From Conexibacter sp. (GTDB taxonomy: Bacteria > Actinomycetota > Thermoleophilia > Solirubrobacterales > Solirubrobacteraceae): a DNA stretch of 5,947 bases. Made by a program: the position numbers and the translations under genes. The notes under the pieces are model-generated. The model was not told the origin of the DNA. It saw nothing but the letters and a program-made list of their open reading frames with translations, and did no database searches. The stretch spans positions 1 through 5,947 of the forward strand of contig JAOPZP010000427.1 of NCBI GenBank assembly GCA_025964055.1. The letters run 5' to 3'. Each line of letters opens with the position of its first letter. Positions within the stretch are counted from its first letter, which is position 1. Shown here piece after piece: positions 5,581-5,947 of this stretch.

Positions 5581-5946
5581 CTAGCCCCCGGCCGGCGCTC
5601 CGGCCGGCGCGTCGGCCGGCGCCTCGCCGAGCGTGACGCCGACGGCGCCGAGGAACTCGGCCTCGATGATCTGCGGGAAGCCCTGGCCGAAGTCGATCGG
5701 GCGGGCCGTGACGAAGTCGCCCTCCAGCAGGACGAGCGTCCCGCCGTCGCCCACCTGGAAGACCTCGATGCGACCGGGCCGCGGGTCGATCAGCGTGATC
5801 TCGCCGTCCTCCACGCGGGCCAGCGGGCCGATCAGCGTCAGGCGCGTGTTGCCGGCCTCCTCCAGCGCGCTCTGCGTCGCGACGAACACCCGCCGCCCGA
5901 CGTGCCCGTCCATCCAGGCGATCAGCCCGTCGAAGTCCATGCCCAT
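5581..5946 (-). CDS. Small uncharacterised protein upstream of rlmN
   Basis: A 121-residue frame, acidic overall, that I do not recognise. Residues 4-30 (FDGLIAWMDGHVGRRV onwards) look helical at first; about 34-105 alternate hydrophobic and polar residues with glycine turns (LTLIGPLARV, EITLIDP, IEVFQVG, GTLVLLEGDFV), suggesting a small beta-rich or barrel fold. There is no signal peptide, membrane segment, cysteine pair or catalytic motif that I can name. The tail (109-121) is an alanine/proline/glycine repeat encoded by three copies of a 12-nt unit. Two ATGs, 5946 and 5940, are in frame; the window ends one base beyond the first, so neither the true start nor any upstream extension can be judged. 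Codon use is as GC-rich as in the neighbours. It ends in TAG, 16 nt before rlmN, suggesting an operon. Confidence 0.7.
   Translation of the reverse strand: MGMDFDGLIAWMDGHVGRRVFVATQSALEEAGNTRLTLIGPLARVEDGEITLIDPRPGRIEVFQVGDGGTLVLLEGDFVTARPIDFGQGFPQIIEAEFLGAVGVTLGEAPADAPAGAPAGG
5589..5622. repeat. Three tandem copies of a 12-nt unit (CGGCCGGCGC core)
   Basis: CGGCCGGCGC occurs at 5589-5598, 5601-5610 and 5613-5622, exactly 12 nt apart with two variable bases between copies. It encodes the A-P-A-D-A-P-A-G-A-P-A-G tail of the small upstream protein on the minus strand. Each core contains the palindrome CGGCCG and GCCGGC, so local hairpins are possible. Slippage could change the number of four-residue units. 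Confidence 0.85.
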
Positions 5947-5947
5947 G

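Noticed and set aside
3213..5636. 807-codon open frame on the plus strand antisense to the ankyrin gene and rlmN
   Set aside because: Striking length, but it lies wholly opposite two well-supported genes, crosses gene boundaries and is dominated by arginine, alanine, valine and glycine. Low TAA/TAG/TGA frequency in the complement of GC-rich codons explains it.
1..5947. CRISPR array, tRNA/rRNA, insertion sequence or defence system
   Set aside because: No regularly spaced direct repeats with unique spacers, no tRNA-like cloverleaf arms seen, no transposase or inverted termini, and all genes fit ordinary cellular roles or are unassigned; the ankyrin gene alone is not evidence for a defence locus.

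Overview
This 5.9-kb window comes from a very GC-rich bacterial chromosome; codon third positions are almost all G or C in every real gene. The gene content (a DUF1360 membrane protein, trpS next to scpA and scpB, rlmN, and a soluble ankyrin protein with an ARxHG..W N-terminal region) together with start codons preceded by TANNNT hexamers fits Actinomycetota, probably Thermoleophilia/Solirubrobacterales. That placement is inference from memory of such genomes, not a search result.

Layout. The left edge (1-537, minus) is a DUF1360-family gene that opens with GTG and runs off the window without a stop. A 46-nt divergent gap separates it from trpS (584-1594, plus). After a 70-nt gap come scpA (1665-2429) and scpB (start at 2512 or 2491, end 3174), the kleisin and winged-helix subunits of the bacterial SMC condensin. 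scpB meets an ankyrin-repeat gene (3171-4547, minus) tail to tail, and the two stop codons share one CTAG. Upstream of the ankyrin gene, on the same strand, are rlmN (4575-5564) and a small gene of unknown function (5581-5946). These three minus-strand genes are spaced 27 and 16 nt apart and probably form an operon. No gene-free stretch exceeds 100 nt.

Functionally the window is mostly housekeeping: tRNA charging (TrpRS), chromosome segregation (ScpA/ScpB with an Smc encoded elsewhere) and rRNA/tRNA methylation (RlmN). I see no mobile element, CRISPR array, RNA gene or defence system. The points most worth a second look are: a perfect Shine-Dalgarno inside the DUF1360 gene that could drive a shorter product; TANNNT hexamers 7-9 nt before the start codons of trpS, scpA and the ankyrin gene, suggesting leaderless mRNAs; a two-copy ~50-residue duplication at the N-terminus of the ankyrin protein; and the uncharacterised protein coupled to rlmN.
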